Of a stretch of 64,000 nucleotides of DNA, positions 6,369 to 14,652 are shown in pieces. Each line of letters opens with the position of its first letter. The first letter of the stretch is position 1. The translations under genes and the position numbers were made by a program. This DNA is from Dongia deserti (GTDB taxonomy: Bacteria > Pseudomonadota > Alphaproteobacteria > Dongiales > Dongiaceae), in assembly GCF_003574735.1 (NCBI RefSeq), contig NZ_QORW01000009.1:62001-126000 (forward strand). The letters run 5' to 3'. The notes below the pieces were generated by a model. The model saw only the letters and a program-made list of their open reading frames with translations, was not told the origin of the DNA and searched no databases.

Positions 6369-7691
6369 ATGGCTGATGATTCATTGTTCGCCGAGGATTT
6401 CGCCGAGCGCCCGCATTGGTGGGAACTGGCTGCGCCGGAGGCCTGCGAAGAAGGCGACCTGCCGGCCACCGCAGATGTGGCGATCGTTGGTTCGGGGTAC
6501 ACCGCGCTGGTTGCAGCAGTTCATCTGGCGCGGGCCGGTCGATCGGTCCTGGTGCTGGAGGCAGCGGAGGCGGGGCACGGCGCCTCGCGCCGCAATGCCG
6601 GCTATCTGGGCCGCACGCTGAAGCGTTCTTTCACCTGGCTGGAATCGCACCACGGCGCAGAATTTGCGACCCGCGTCTATCGCGAGCTGGATGCTGCGCG
6701 GCAGTGGGTCTGGTCGCTGACCGCGGAGCTCGGCATCGACTGCCACATCGCGCAATGCGGCCGCTTCATCGCCGCCACGTCCGAAGCGCACTACAATGAT
6801 CTGGCGCGGGAGCTCGAGACCATGCGCCGGCGCCTCGACTTCCCGTACGAGATGGTCGCGCCTGCGGATGTGCGCCGCGAGCTGGCGAGCGATGCCTATG
6901 TGGGCGGCGCGGTCATCCCCGATCTCGGCTCCATCCATCCGGCGCTCTATCATCGCGGCCTGCTGCAGGCGGCGCGCGCAGCGGGCGTCCGCGTTTTCAC
7001 CCACACGCCGGTGACTGATATCACGCGCGACGGCAAATCCGCACAGGTCACGACGCCGCGCTGGTCCATCACAGCGCGCGAGGCCATCATCGCCACCAAC
7101 GGCTATACGCCGCGGCATCTATCATGGCTGGCGCGCCGGGTCGTCCCGTTCGAGGGCTTCATGGCCGCGACGGAGGAACTGTCGCCGGCGCTGATGGCGA
7201 AGATCATCCCCAACGGCCGCACCGTGGTCGACAGCAATGTCAACATCAACTTCTTCCGCCCGGCGCCTGACCAGCGCAAGATCCTGTTCGGCGGCCTGAC
7301 CGGCAGCCGGCCGCAGAACCTGCGCGACATGGCCGCGCGTCTGCACGCGATGGCAAGCCGTCTGCTGCCCGACCTTGCGCAGGTGCGCCTCAGCCGCGTT
7401 TGGAAGGGGCAATGTGCTGGCACCTTCGACTTCATGCCGCACATCGGCCGGCACGAAGGCCTGTGGTATGCGCTGGGCTATAATTTCGCGGGCGTGCCGA
7501 TGGGCTCGTATCTTGGCTTCAAGCTGGCACAGCAGATGCTTGGCAAGAAAGACGGTGAGAGCGTCTTTGCCGCCACGCCGTTCCCGACCTTGCCGTTCTA
7601 TACTGGCAATCCCTGGTTCGTGCCCATCGCCATGCGCTGGTTCGACTGGAAGGATGCGTGGGTCAGAGGTCAGAAGTCAGATGTCAGATGA
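6369..7691 (+). CDS. FAD-dependent amino acid/amine oxidoreductase (DAO family)
   Basis: A DAO-superfamily flavoprotein of about 440 residues. The N-terminal dinucleotide fold is VAIVGSGYTALVAAVHLA with the acidic LVLEA strand end. Then come SRRNAGYLGR (FAD-binding), IIATNGYTPR and the C-terminal FMPHIGRHEGLWYALGYN, as in gamma-glutamylputrescine oxidase-like and glycine oxidase-like proteins. I chose ATG 6369; GTG 6357 is an alternative closer to a GAAGGG. The last nine codons (VRGQKSDVR) are encoded by the start of a heptanucleotide repeat array. It is followed by the cyclodeaminase gene, so it probably acts in amino-acid catabolism. Confidence 0.8.
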   Translation: MADDSLFAEDFAERPHWWELAAPEACEEGDLPATADVAIVGSGYTALVAAVHLARAGRSVLVLEAAEAGHGASRRNAGYLGRTLKRSFTWLESHHGAEFATRVYRELDAARQWVWSLTAELGIDCHIAQCGRFIAATSEAHYNDLARELETMRRRLDFPYEMVAPADVRRELASDAYVGGAVIPDLGSIHPALYHRGLLQAARAAGVRVFTHTPVTDITRDGKSAQVTTPRWSITAREAIIATNGYTPRHLSWLARRVVPFEGFMAATEELSPALMAKIIPNGRTVVDSNVNINFFRPAPDQRKILFGGLTGSRPQNLRDMAARLHAMASRLLPDLAQVRLSRVWKGQCAGTFDFMPHIGRHEGLWYALGYNFAGVPMGSYLGFKLAQQMLGKKDGESVFAATPFPTLPFYTGNPWFVPIAMRWFDWKDAWVRGQKSDVR

Positions 7692-7752
7692 CAGAAGATC
7701 GGTCTATGATACCGCGCCAACTGACATCTGATCTCTGACATCTGATCTCTGA
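7666..7752. repeat. heptanucleotide repeat hairpin between two genes
   Basis: The left arm is a run of GTCAGAN heptamers starting inside the upstream gene. The right arm is the reverse complement (TGACATCTGATCTCTGACAT) ending right at the next start codon. Together they fill the whole intergenic space and could form a stem of about 30 bp with a loop of about 20 bases. Confidence 0.8.
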
Positions 7753-8754
7753 ATGCCTATCTACATCACCTACCTGAATGGCCTCGACGTCGCGGAACTG
7801 AAGCTCACCGACGACGAGATCCTCGCCGCGGTCGAATCCAGCCTGGCGGCGCAAGGGCACGGCGCGACGGTCATCGAGCCGCGCATGCACCTGATCCCCG
7901 ATGCCACCGTGCATGGCCATTTCAACGTGCTGCGCGGCGCGATCGGCGCGCCGATCGCGCTCGCAGGCGTAAAGATCGTCGGCGACTATGTGGACAACTA
8001 CAAGCAGGGCCTGCCGTCGGAGATGGCGATCCTCACCCTGTTCGATCCCACGACCGGCATGCCCAAGGCAATCCTCGACGCCACCAGCATCACGGAGATG
8101 CGCACCGGCGCCGTCACCGCCCTTGGTGCCAAGTATCTCGCGCGCAAAGGCAGTAAGGTGCTGGGCCATGTCGGTGCGCGCGGAACCGCCTATTGGAACG
8201 TGCGCCTGCTCGACAAGCTGTTCGGTTTCGAGGAGATCCGTGTGCATTCGCGCCGCAAGGAAAGCCGCGATGCCTTCGCCACCCAGCTGTCACACGACCT
8301 GGGCAAAGAGGTGCGCGCCCTCGACAATTGGGAAGACACGGTCAAAGGCGCCGATATCGTGGTCGAGGCCTCGCGCCTGATGAAGCCTGAGCCGCTGCTC
8401 AAGACCGCGTGGGTCAAGCCCGGCGCGTTCGTCGTGCCCTATGGCACGATGAGCGCGGTGGAGCTCTCCTTGACCGACATCATGTCCAAGCTGGTGGTGG
8501 ATGATTGGGGTCAGTGCAAGGCGGGCCAGTTCGGATCGCTCCGCGCCCATGTGGAAGCCGGCAAGCTCAGCGAGCAGACCCTGCACGCCGAGCTCGGCCA
8601 GATCGTCGCGGGATTGAAACCCGGCCGAGAGCGTGACGACGAGACCAACCTGTTCTGGCACCGCGGGCTTTCCTTGAGCGACATCGCACTGGGTCACGCG
8701 CTGCTGGAAAAGAGCGCACGGACGGGCATCGGTCAGAAACTCAGGTTTGCGTGA
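7753..8754 (+). CDS. ornithine cyclodeaminase / mu-crystallin family protein
   Basis: A 333-residue protein of the ornithine cyclodeaminase/mu-crystallin family, which are NAD(P)-dependent deaminases or imine reductases. Visible features are the substrate region RMHLIPDATVHGHFN, KIVGDYVDNYKQGLPS, the catalytic segment TSITEMRTGAVTALGAKYLA, and the nucleotide-binding Rossmann start VLGHVGARGTAYWNVRLL (G-x-G-x-x-A variant). ATG follows a repeat arm directly, so its Shine-Dalgarno would lie inside the repeat. It converges with the ammonia-lyase-like gene, overlapping it by 14 bp. Confidence 0.85.
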   Translation: MPIYITYLNGLDVAELKLTDDEILAAVESSLAAQGHGATVIEPRMHLIPDATVHGHFNVLRGAIGAPIALAGVKIVGDYVDNYKQGLPSEMAILTLFDPTTGMPKAILDATSITEMRTGAVTALGAKYLARKGSKVLGHVGARGTAYWNVRLLDKLFGFEEIRVHSRRKESRDAFATQLSHDLGKEVRALDNWEDTVKGADIVVEASRLMKPEPLLKTAWVKPGAFVVPYGTMSAVELSLTDIMSKLVVDDWGQCKAGQFGSLRAHVEAGKLSEQTLHAELGQIVAGLKPGRERDDETNLFWHRGLSLSDIALGHALLEKSARTGIGQKLRFA

Positions 8755-10315
8755 GTCGGCGCGCTGCGCGGCTTGGCCGGGATGACGGATAGAGAGCGGT
8801 TGTCAGTTCGCCCTTGAGGATCGCTGCACCTACCGCTTCGATCTCCGCGCTCAGCGAGCGGTCCTCGTCCACCATCTTCGACAGCCGGCGCACCCACGCA
8901 TACGCGCGCCTCGCACCCACGCCGAGCTTTGCCACCTTGCGCAGATCCACGGCTTGCGCCGCGACGATCAGCTCCATGCCGGTGATCATTGCCAGCTTGT
9001 CTACGATCGTGCGCGTTTTCGCCACCACGCGCGGTGCCATGGTGGCGTAATCCTCGATGCCGTCGGCCGTCGGCAGCACCAGCAGGCAGCAAGGCTGCGC
9101 CAGGTGGCGAATATCGGATTCCAAAGCCGCCGACACCTTCGTGAGCCCGGCGAGGCCTGCATGCATCGCCCCCCGTGGACTGAGGAACCGTGGCAAGTCG
9201 CTCAAAGCGGGCGACTGCATCTTTGCGACGCGCTGGGCGGCGAGGATGGCCGTCTGCGCCAGCGCCTGGCCGAGCCGTTCGAATTCCAGCACCAGCGCCG
9301 TGATGTCGAAATTACCGGTCATGACCATGCCGCCGTGATCCGCCAGCACGGCCGGGTTGTCACTGCCGCTGTTCAATTCCTGCTCCAGCACCGCGCGGGC
9401 GCTCGCCAGCGCCGCGAGTGCTGCGCCATGGACGCTGGGAAAGCAACGGAAGCTCAACGGATCCTGCACCCGGCGCGCCGCGCCGGGCTTCAGCAATGCG
9501 CTGCCCTTGAGCAGCGCCATGATCGCGGCCGCGGCGTCCGCCTGGCCCGGCGCAGGGCGCAGCTGTGCGAGGCGCGGATCGAACGGGTCGAGATGGCCGC
9601 GAAAGCCTTCGAGACTGAGGGCCATCGCCGCGCGCTGCGCCTGCAGAACGATGGCTGCGTCACGCAGCGCCAGCGCCCCCAGCCCCAGCGAGGCCGCGTT
9701 GGCACTGACCAAAGCGATACCATCCTTCGGCCCCAGCGCCACAAGCTCGATCCCGGCGCGCCGCATCGCATCCACACCTTTCATCATCTTGCCGTCGAAT
9801 TCTGCTTCGCCCGAACCGATCAGCGGCAGCATGGCGTGGGAGCATGGCGCGAGGTCGCTTTCGCCGACAGAGGCAATCGACGGCACCGCCGGATGTACGC
9901 CTCTGTTCAGCATGGCCACGATCCGCTCCGCCAGCGCGGGCGAAATGCCGGCGGCACCCTGCGCGAGGCCGATGAGGCGCGCCGCCATGAGCGCGCGCAC
10001 CTCATCAGTCGAGAGACGCGGCCCGATCCCGACGGAACGCGCCACCAGTACCCGTGCCTGAAATGCGCTCATCTCCGCTGGCGATAGCTTTGTGTCGACG
10101 CCGGCACCCAGTCCGGTGTTAAGGCCATAGATCGGCTTGTCACCCGCCGCCAGCCGGTCGACCACCGCGCGCGCCGCCTTCATGCGCCGCTTCGCGGCAG
10201 TTCCAAGTTTCACGGCCGCCCCGTGCCGTGCGATCGCCACGAGCTCATCGATCGTGATTGCACGGTCGCCGATGGCGACTGTATTGCGCGCGCTGCGGTT
10301 TCTAAGAGTTGACAT
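8741..10315 (-). CDS. histidine/aromatic ammonia-lyase homologue without the MIO tripeptide
   Basis: A 524-residue member of the aromatic amino acid lyase family. Shared motifs include IYGLNTGLGA (Y63), the region SFRCFPSVHGA, SGSDNPAVL and the late PTADGIEDYATMA. The family makes its MIO cofactor from Ala-Ser-Gly in GSVGASGDLAP. Here the segment is SVGESDLAPCSH (residues 149-160): the ASG triad is replaced by Glu-Ser and one residue is missing, so the usual MIO cannot form. Full length and other conserved segments argue against a simple pseudogene. The extreme C-terminus overlaps REP-like DNA. Function unknown, perhaps linked to the adjacent deaminase. Confidence 0.85.
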   Translation of the reverse strand: MSTLRNRSARNTVAIGDRAITIDELVAIARHGAAVKLGTAAKRRMKAARAVVDRLAAGDKPIYGLNTGLGAGVDTKLSPAEMSAFQARVLVARSVGIGPRLSTDEVRALMAARLIGLAQGAAGISPALAERIVAMLNRGVHPAVPSIASVGESDLAPCSHAMLPLIGSGEAEFDGKMMKGVDAMRRAGIELVALGPKDGIALVSANAASLGLGALALRDAAIVLQAQRAAMALSLEGFRGHLDPFDPRLAQLRPAPGQADAAAAIMALLKGSALLKPGAARRVQDPLSFRCFPSVHGAALAALASARAVLEQELNSGSDNPAVLADHGGMVMTGNFDITALVLEFERLGQALAQTAILAAQRVAKMQSPALSDLPRFLSPRGAMHAGLAGLTKVSAALESDIRHLAQPCCLLVLPTADGIEDYATMAPRVVAKTRTIVDKLAMITGMELIVAAQAVDLRKVAKLGVGARRAYAWVRRLSKMVDEDRSLSAEIEAVGAAILKGELTTALYPSSRPSRAARRLTQT

Positions 10316-10390
10316 GCAATGGGGTCCCGGCCCTGTGGCGGCGGGATGTTAGGCAGGACTCTGCCGGCCGGTCCAGCCTGGACTATCGGA

Positions 10391-10906
10391 TCACCGATCC
10401 AGTGCCTGCCGCCAGGCGCCGAGATGCCAGCCCTGCGCCCCGATCTGCGGCAGTGCCACGTCCGGATAGTGGTGGAGCGCCAGGATGCAGTCCACCATGC
10501 GATCGTCGGCGGAGAGCGGGTAGAACACCCGCTCCGAATCGATGAAGCCGCGCCCTGGAAACGGCATGCCATAGCGGCCGTAATGGGGCATGCAGGTCGC
10601 GACCACCCGCGTCAGATCCTCCAGCACGCGCGGGCGCGAAGCCGGGTCGACCACGTCATCGACGAAGCGGCGCGCATAGTCGAGCTGCGCTGCTTCGCTC
10701 TGCGCAGTTCCGACCAGGCGAAAACGAAAGCGCACGGCATCGTTCTCCAGCACCACGTCGATTAGATTGACGAAGGGCAGCAGGTCCGGGAAGCGCAGCG
10801 GATCGAGATCGCTACGGCACGCCATGCGCCGGGCGCCTTGCAGGCCGGCGAGATAGTCCCGCATCCTGCCAAAGCGCGCATCCAGAGTGTCGAATGCGAC
10901 ATTCAT
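10391..10906 (-). CDS. PAS-domain protein (PAS_5 type)
   Basis: A 171-residue protein of the alphaproteobacterial PAS_5 type, consisting of one PAS-like domain with no output domain. It contains the usual strand SDLDPLRFPDLLPFVNLIDVV, then RFRFRLVGTAQ, YGMPFPGRGFI and a final catch-all ILALHHYP. The start is ATG 10906 after AAGGGAAC; the frame continues upstream through REP-like DNA but that part is not protein-like. A paralogue lies at 42992. Its ligand and partner are unknown. Confidence 0.75.
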   Translation of the reverse strand: MNVAFDTLDARFGRMRDYLAGLQGARRMACRSDLDPLRFPDLLPFVNLIDVVLENDAVRFRFRLVGTAQSEAAQLDYARRFVDDVVDPASRPRVLEDLTRVVATCMPHYGRYGMPFPGRGFIDSERVFYPLSADDRMVDCILALHHYPDVALPQIGAQGWHLGAWRQALDR

Positions 10907-11020
10907 CGCGAGTTCCCTTGCCCCGTCCTCATGCCACCACTCTGACCGTCGATCACGGCTTTGTGTAATGCCTTTTCGGCATGAAATGGGGGTGACCGAA
11001 CGTCTCCAATGACCACGCTC

Positions 11021-11126
11021 CGTCATCACCGGGCCGATGCGCAGCATCGAGACCCGGTAATCCAAGTCTGCCTGCGCCGCTCTGAGATAAACTTGGATGA
11101 CCGGATCTTCCTCCGGCAATGACGGT
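11021..11126. mobile_element. REP-B pair without nuclease (MITE-like)
   Basis: The left arm (CGTCATCACCGGGC to CCCGGTAATCCAA, 11021-11065) and the right arm (AACTTGGATGACCGGATC to TCCGGCAATGACGG, 11090-11124) match the two arms of the element at 61129-61531. In that element a GIY-YIG gene lies between them; here only about 24 bases do. This looks like an internally deleted, non-autonomous copy. Confidence 0.65.
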
Positions 11127-11152
11127 AGAGTAGAGAGCCTGAAGTGTCGCTC

Positions 11153-14100
11153 TTACTTCCGTGGCACCGTGGCTGGGTCTAGGCGCGACATCGGCACGGC
11201 GGCTTCCATCACGATCTTCACCGCGACATTGGTGGGAACGACCCGCTGGGCGGAGACGATGAGGGAGCGCGCGGCGACCGCGATGTTCATCGGCCAGAGC
11301 GTCGGCTCTGTCTTGGCGAGATGCTGGCGCGCCTTGGCCCACAGGCGGTTCACGGCATCGCGCGGCAGGACATTGGGCGTGCGCCCATCGGGCAGGCGCG
11401 GGATGCCGAACTCCGGCGTGCCGACGCTGGCGGCGCAATGTTCCAGCATCTCTGTCACGTCCGGATGCTCGCTGGTCGTGCTCTTGGATGTGCCGGTGAT
11501 GATCTTCCAGATCGAGAGATAGCGCGGATCGAGCGAGCCGATCAGCTTGTCGGTCTCCGCCGAGAAATAGAACTTCTCGCCGGCGTCATTTGTGCGCACC
11601 TCGAACACGTCGGTGGGGCTCAAGCCGCCGGTCTGCACCACGCCTTCCCAGATCGCGCGTTGCGCGGCATAGCCTGCGAGCGCGCCGACGATGGTCAGCA
11701 CCGTCACGTGGTTCATGTCCGGCTCGACGGCGAGCTCCGCTTTCAGCCATTCGATGAGTTGTGCCGCGACCTTGCTATAGGCCTGCGCCGGCGCGGCGGG
11801 CGCCGTCTCGAACAACGTCGCGACACTCTGCGGCGCAGAGGCCGCCGGCGGCAGCGTCGGCTCCGCGGCTTTCGCGGCAGCGGGTGCCGTATTCGGCCGC
11901 GCCGACGAATTGATCTGGCCGGGCTGCAGCCCTTTGCGCATGATGCCGGCGATGCGGTCGGTCGCATCGCCGCTGGATTGCGCGCGCGGCTCGGTCACGG
12001 TGCGCTTGGTCGAGTCCGACTGCACCTTGCGGAAAATCGCTGCGATCCGATCGCGCGTATCGACCGGTCCGGTCGGCTGCGCCGTCGGCTCCTTGCGCGC
12101 CACCACCTCGGCGAATTTGGCCTTCAGCTGGCTTTCGACGTTCCCGCCTTGAGCACGCGGCTCTGATGGCGCAGCTTGCTCGGACGTTGTTGCAGCGCCC
12201 ATCGCAGGCTTCGCCTCGGCTGTCGCCGGAGAGCCGGCAAGCGGCGCGGCGCTCGCTGCGATCGGCTGGGCCGTCTTCGCGGCCGCGGCGGCCGGCGCGA
12301 CCGGCTGCGTGCCTGGCGCCTGGGGCGCAGTTGGCGGCGCCTCGTCCGAAGTCTTGGCGATGCCGGACAGGAACCCCGCCGCGCGGCGGAGCAGGGGCGA
12401 CTTGCCTTTCGCGTCGGGTGCTGCGCTCGGCTTGGCGGCCTCGCGCTTGGCTGCCTCCAGCTTCTCGGCTTCGAGGCGCGCGGCCTCTGCCTGCTCGGCC
12501 GCCACGCGCGCGGCTTCGAGCCGCTCGGCTTCCAGTCGTTCCGCTTCCAGGCGCTCTGCCTCGAGCCGTTCTGCCTCGAGCCGCTCCGCTTCGCGCTTCG
12601 CGGCTTCGATCCGTTCGGCCTCGCGCTGGGCATTCTCGCGGTTGAGCGCTTCCAGGCGCTCGGCTTCCAGGCGCGCCGCCTCGTTCTGCCGTGCCGCTTC
12701 CCGGCGCGCGACTTCGAGCTTCTCGGCTTCGCGCTTCGCCGCCTCGCGGGTCTCCGCTTCGATGCGCTGCGCCTCGGCGATCGAGGCTTCCAGACGGGCG
12801 GCTTCGCGCTGGGCTTCCTCGCGTTTGGCCGATTCCATCTTGGCGGCTTCGGCCTTCAGCGCCTTCAGCTTCGCCGCTTCCGCCTTGGCCGCCTCGAGGC
12901 GCGCAGCTTCGCGCCCCGCCGCCTCGCGATTGGCATATTCCAGCCGCTCCGCTTCCAGGCGGGCGGCCTCGCTCTTGGCGGCCTGCTCCCTGGCGGCTTC
13001 GATCTTGGCGGCCTCCAGCGCGGCCGCTTCCTGCCGCGCGGCTTCGAGGCGCACTGCTTCCTGCCGGGCTGATTCCAGCTTCTCCGCTTCCTGCCGCGCG
13101 GCCTCGCGCGCGGCGGCCTCCAGCTGCTCGGCCTCGAGACGCGCGGCCTCGCGCTTGGCGGCTTCGGCCTTGGCGGCTTCCAGCTTCGCGGCTTCGACCT
13201 TCGCCGCTTCCTGGCGGACCGCTTCGAGGCGCGCGGCCTCGCGCTTCACCGCTTCCAGCTTCTCCGCTTCCTGCCGCGCGGCCTCGCCCGCGGCGGCCTC
13301 CAGCTTCTCGACCTCGCGGCGCGCCGCCTCGCGCTTGGCGGCCTCCGCCTTCGCGGCTTCCAGCTTGGCGGCCTCGAGCTTCGCGGCTTCCAGGCGCGCG
13401 GCTTCGACCCGCGCCGCTTCCTTTCGCGCGGCCTCGAGCCTTTCGGTTTGGAGACGCGCCGCCTCTCTTGCGGCGGCTTCGACCTTCTCCGCTTCCTGCC
13501 GCGCAGCTTCCAGGCGGGCGGTCTCTTGCCGCGCTGCTTCCAGCTTTTCCGTTTCGATGCGCGCTGCCTCGCGGGCTGCTTCCGCCAGCTGCTCGGCTTC
13601 CAGGCGTGCGGCTTCGATGCGCGACGCCTCGCGCTTGGCGGCCTCGAGCTTTTCTGTCTCGATCCGGGCGGCCTCGCGCGCGGCGGTTTCCAGCCGTTCG
13701 GCTTCCAGGCGCGCCGCCTCCCGCTCGGTCGCCAGCGCACGGGCGGCTTCCAGTCGCTTCTGCTCGATCTCAGCCGCTTCGCGTCGCGCGGCTTCGATTC
13801 GTTCGGCCTCGCGCTTGGCAGATTCCAGGATCTGTGCCTCGCGCGCCGCTGCCTGCCGCGCGGCGATCTCCAGCTTCTCCGCTTCACGCCGCGTCGCTTC
13901 GCGCTTGGCGGCGGTTGCGCGCGCTGCCTCCAACCGCTCCAGCTCGCGCTGCTCGAGCGCGCGATTGGCTGCTTCCAGGCGCTCGGCTTCCAGGCGCAGC
14001 GCTTCGGCCTTCGCGGCCTCCGCTTTGGCGGCTTCCAGCCGCGCCGCTTCGCGCTCCGCTGCCTCGCGGTTGGCCGCCTCCAGCCGTTCGGCTTCGACAC

Positions 14101-14629
14101 GCGCTGCCTCGCGGCGCGTGGCCTCGGCGCGGGCTGCTTCCAGCTTCGCCATGTCGGCGTCGGCGTGCGGCTGATTGCGCGGCAGCGGCGTGACGTTGTC
14201 GGCTTCCAGCAACGCTTCCGTCTGCTGCGCGATCTGCTCGGCGGCCTCGGCCTCAGCCTTGGCCTTGGCGGCCTTCGCCTTCGCCTCTTCGTCGTCGCCG
14301 GCGAAATAGAAGCGCTTCTCGCGCTTGAAGGTCAGCTTGGATTCGTCCGGCGGCACCTCGACCGGGGGCTGCTTCGGCTTGCCCGGCGCGTTGATCTCCG
14401 GCGTCCGGTTGTAGACCTTGACCAGCTTCACCTCTTCGCCAGGCGCGATCGGCGCCGCCTTGCGCCAGTTGGTGGCGGGCGTCTCCTCGACCGGTGTGCT
14501 GGTGAAGTCGTCGTCAGCGCTCTTTTTCTTGCGCGACTTGGGCGGAGCAGGTTCGAAGACCTGGTCCTGGCTGCCGACCGGCGTTGCGCGTCGGCCGAAG
14601 GTTGGGCCATCGCGATCAGACTGCGCCAT
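11153..14629 (-). CDS. large coiled-coil protein, third of three FGRR paralogues
   Basis: An 1158-residue protein with three parts. Residues 1-160: an N-terminal FGRRATP motif (11-17), then low-complexity Pro/Lys-rich sequence. Residues ~162-730: Ala/Glu/Arg-rich repeats (EAARLEAERLEA-type) expected to form a long coiled coil. Residues ~954-1158: a globular domain shared with both upstream neighbours (GALAGYAAQ, YLSIWKI, HCAASVGTPEFGIPRLPD, VMEAAVPMSRLDPATVP). I start at ATG 14629, with an AAGGG upstream; GTG 14647 adds six residues. There is no signal peptide. I know no function; a cytoplasmic scaffold is possible. All antisense frames over the repeat are also open, but operon position and the shared domain support this one. 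Confidence 0.8.
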   Translation of the reverse strand: MAQSDRDGPTFGRRATPVGSQDQVFEPAPPKSRKKKSADDDFTSTPVEETPATNWRKAAPIAPGEEVKLVKVYNRTPEINAPGKPKQPPVEVPPDESKLTFKREKRFYFAGDDEEAKAKAAKAKAEAEAAEQIAQQTEALLEADNVTPLPRNQPHADADMAKLEAARAEATRREAARVEAERLEAANREAAEREAARLEAAKAEAAKAEALRLEAERLEAANRALEQRELERLEAARATAAKREATRREAEKLEIAARQAAAREAQILESAKREAERIEAARREAAEIEQKRLEAARALATEREAARLEAERLETAAREAARIETEKLEAAKREASRIEAARLEAEQLAEAAREAARIETEKLEAARQETARLEAARQEAEKVEAAAREAARLQTERLEAARKEAARVEAARLEAAKLEAAKLEAAKAEAAKREAARREVEKLEAAAGEAARQEAEKLEAVKREAARLEAVRQEAAKVEAAKLEAAKAEAAKREAARLEAEQLEAAAREAARQEAEKLESARQEAVRLEAARQEAAALEAAKIEAAREQAAKSEAARLEAERLEYANREAAGREAARLEAAKAEAAKLKALKAEAAKMESAKREEAQREAARLEASIAEAQRIEAETREAAKREAEKLEVARREAARQNEAARLEAERLEALNRENAQREAERIEAAKREAERLEAERLEAERLEAERLEAERLEAARVAAEQAEAARLEAEKLEAAKREAAKPSAAPDAKGKSPLLRRAAGFLSGIAKTSDEAPPTAPQAPGTQPVAPAAAAAKTAQPIAASAAPLAGSPATAEAKPAMGAATTSEQAAPSEPRAQGGNVESQLKAKFAEVVARKEPTAQPTGPVDTRDRIAAIFRKVQSDSTKRTVTEPRAQSSGDATDRIAGIMRKGLQPGQINSSARPNTAPAAAKAAEPTLPPAASAPQSVATLFETAPAAPAQAYSKVAAQLIEWLKAELAVEPDMNHVTVLTIVGALAGYAAQRAIWEGVVQTGGLSPTDVFEVRTNDAGEKFYFSAETDKLIGSLDPRYLSIWKIITGTSKSTTSEHPDVTEMLEHCAASVGTPEFGIPRLPDGRTPNVLPRDAVNRLWAKARQHLAKTEPTLWPMNIAVAARSLIVSAQRVVPTNVAVKIVMEAAVPMSRLDPATVPRK
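12440..14145. repeat. degenerate tandem repeats encoding the Ala/Glu coiled coil
   Basis: About 1.7 kb of short degenerate units (variants of GCGGCTTCCAGGCGCGCGGC) encode the coiled coil of the large protein. The repetition keeps frames open on both strands. Repeat length is likely to vary between strains through slippage or recombination. Confidence 0.75.
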
Positions 14630-14652
14630 CTGAGGTTGGCCCTTCACGGAAA

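Noticed and set aside
8954-10087. 377-codon plus-strand ORF
   Set aside because: Antisense of the ammonia-lyase homologue, Arg/Gln-rich, no domain.
10907-11119. 71-codon N-terminal extension of the PAS protein
   Set aside because: It runs through REP-B DNA and is not protein-like; ATG 10906 is preceded by AAGGGAAC.
12309-14193. Two long plus-strand ORFs (621 and 500 codons) over the coiled-coil gene
   Set aside because: They are antisense frames kept open by the repeats (Ser/Ala/Arg or Pro/Arg-rich); the minus-strand frame has a shared domain and operon position.
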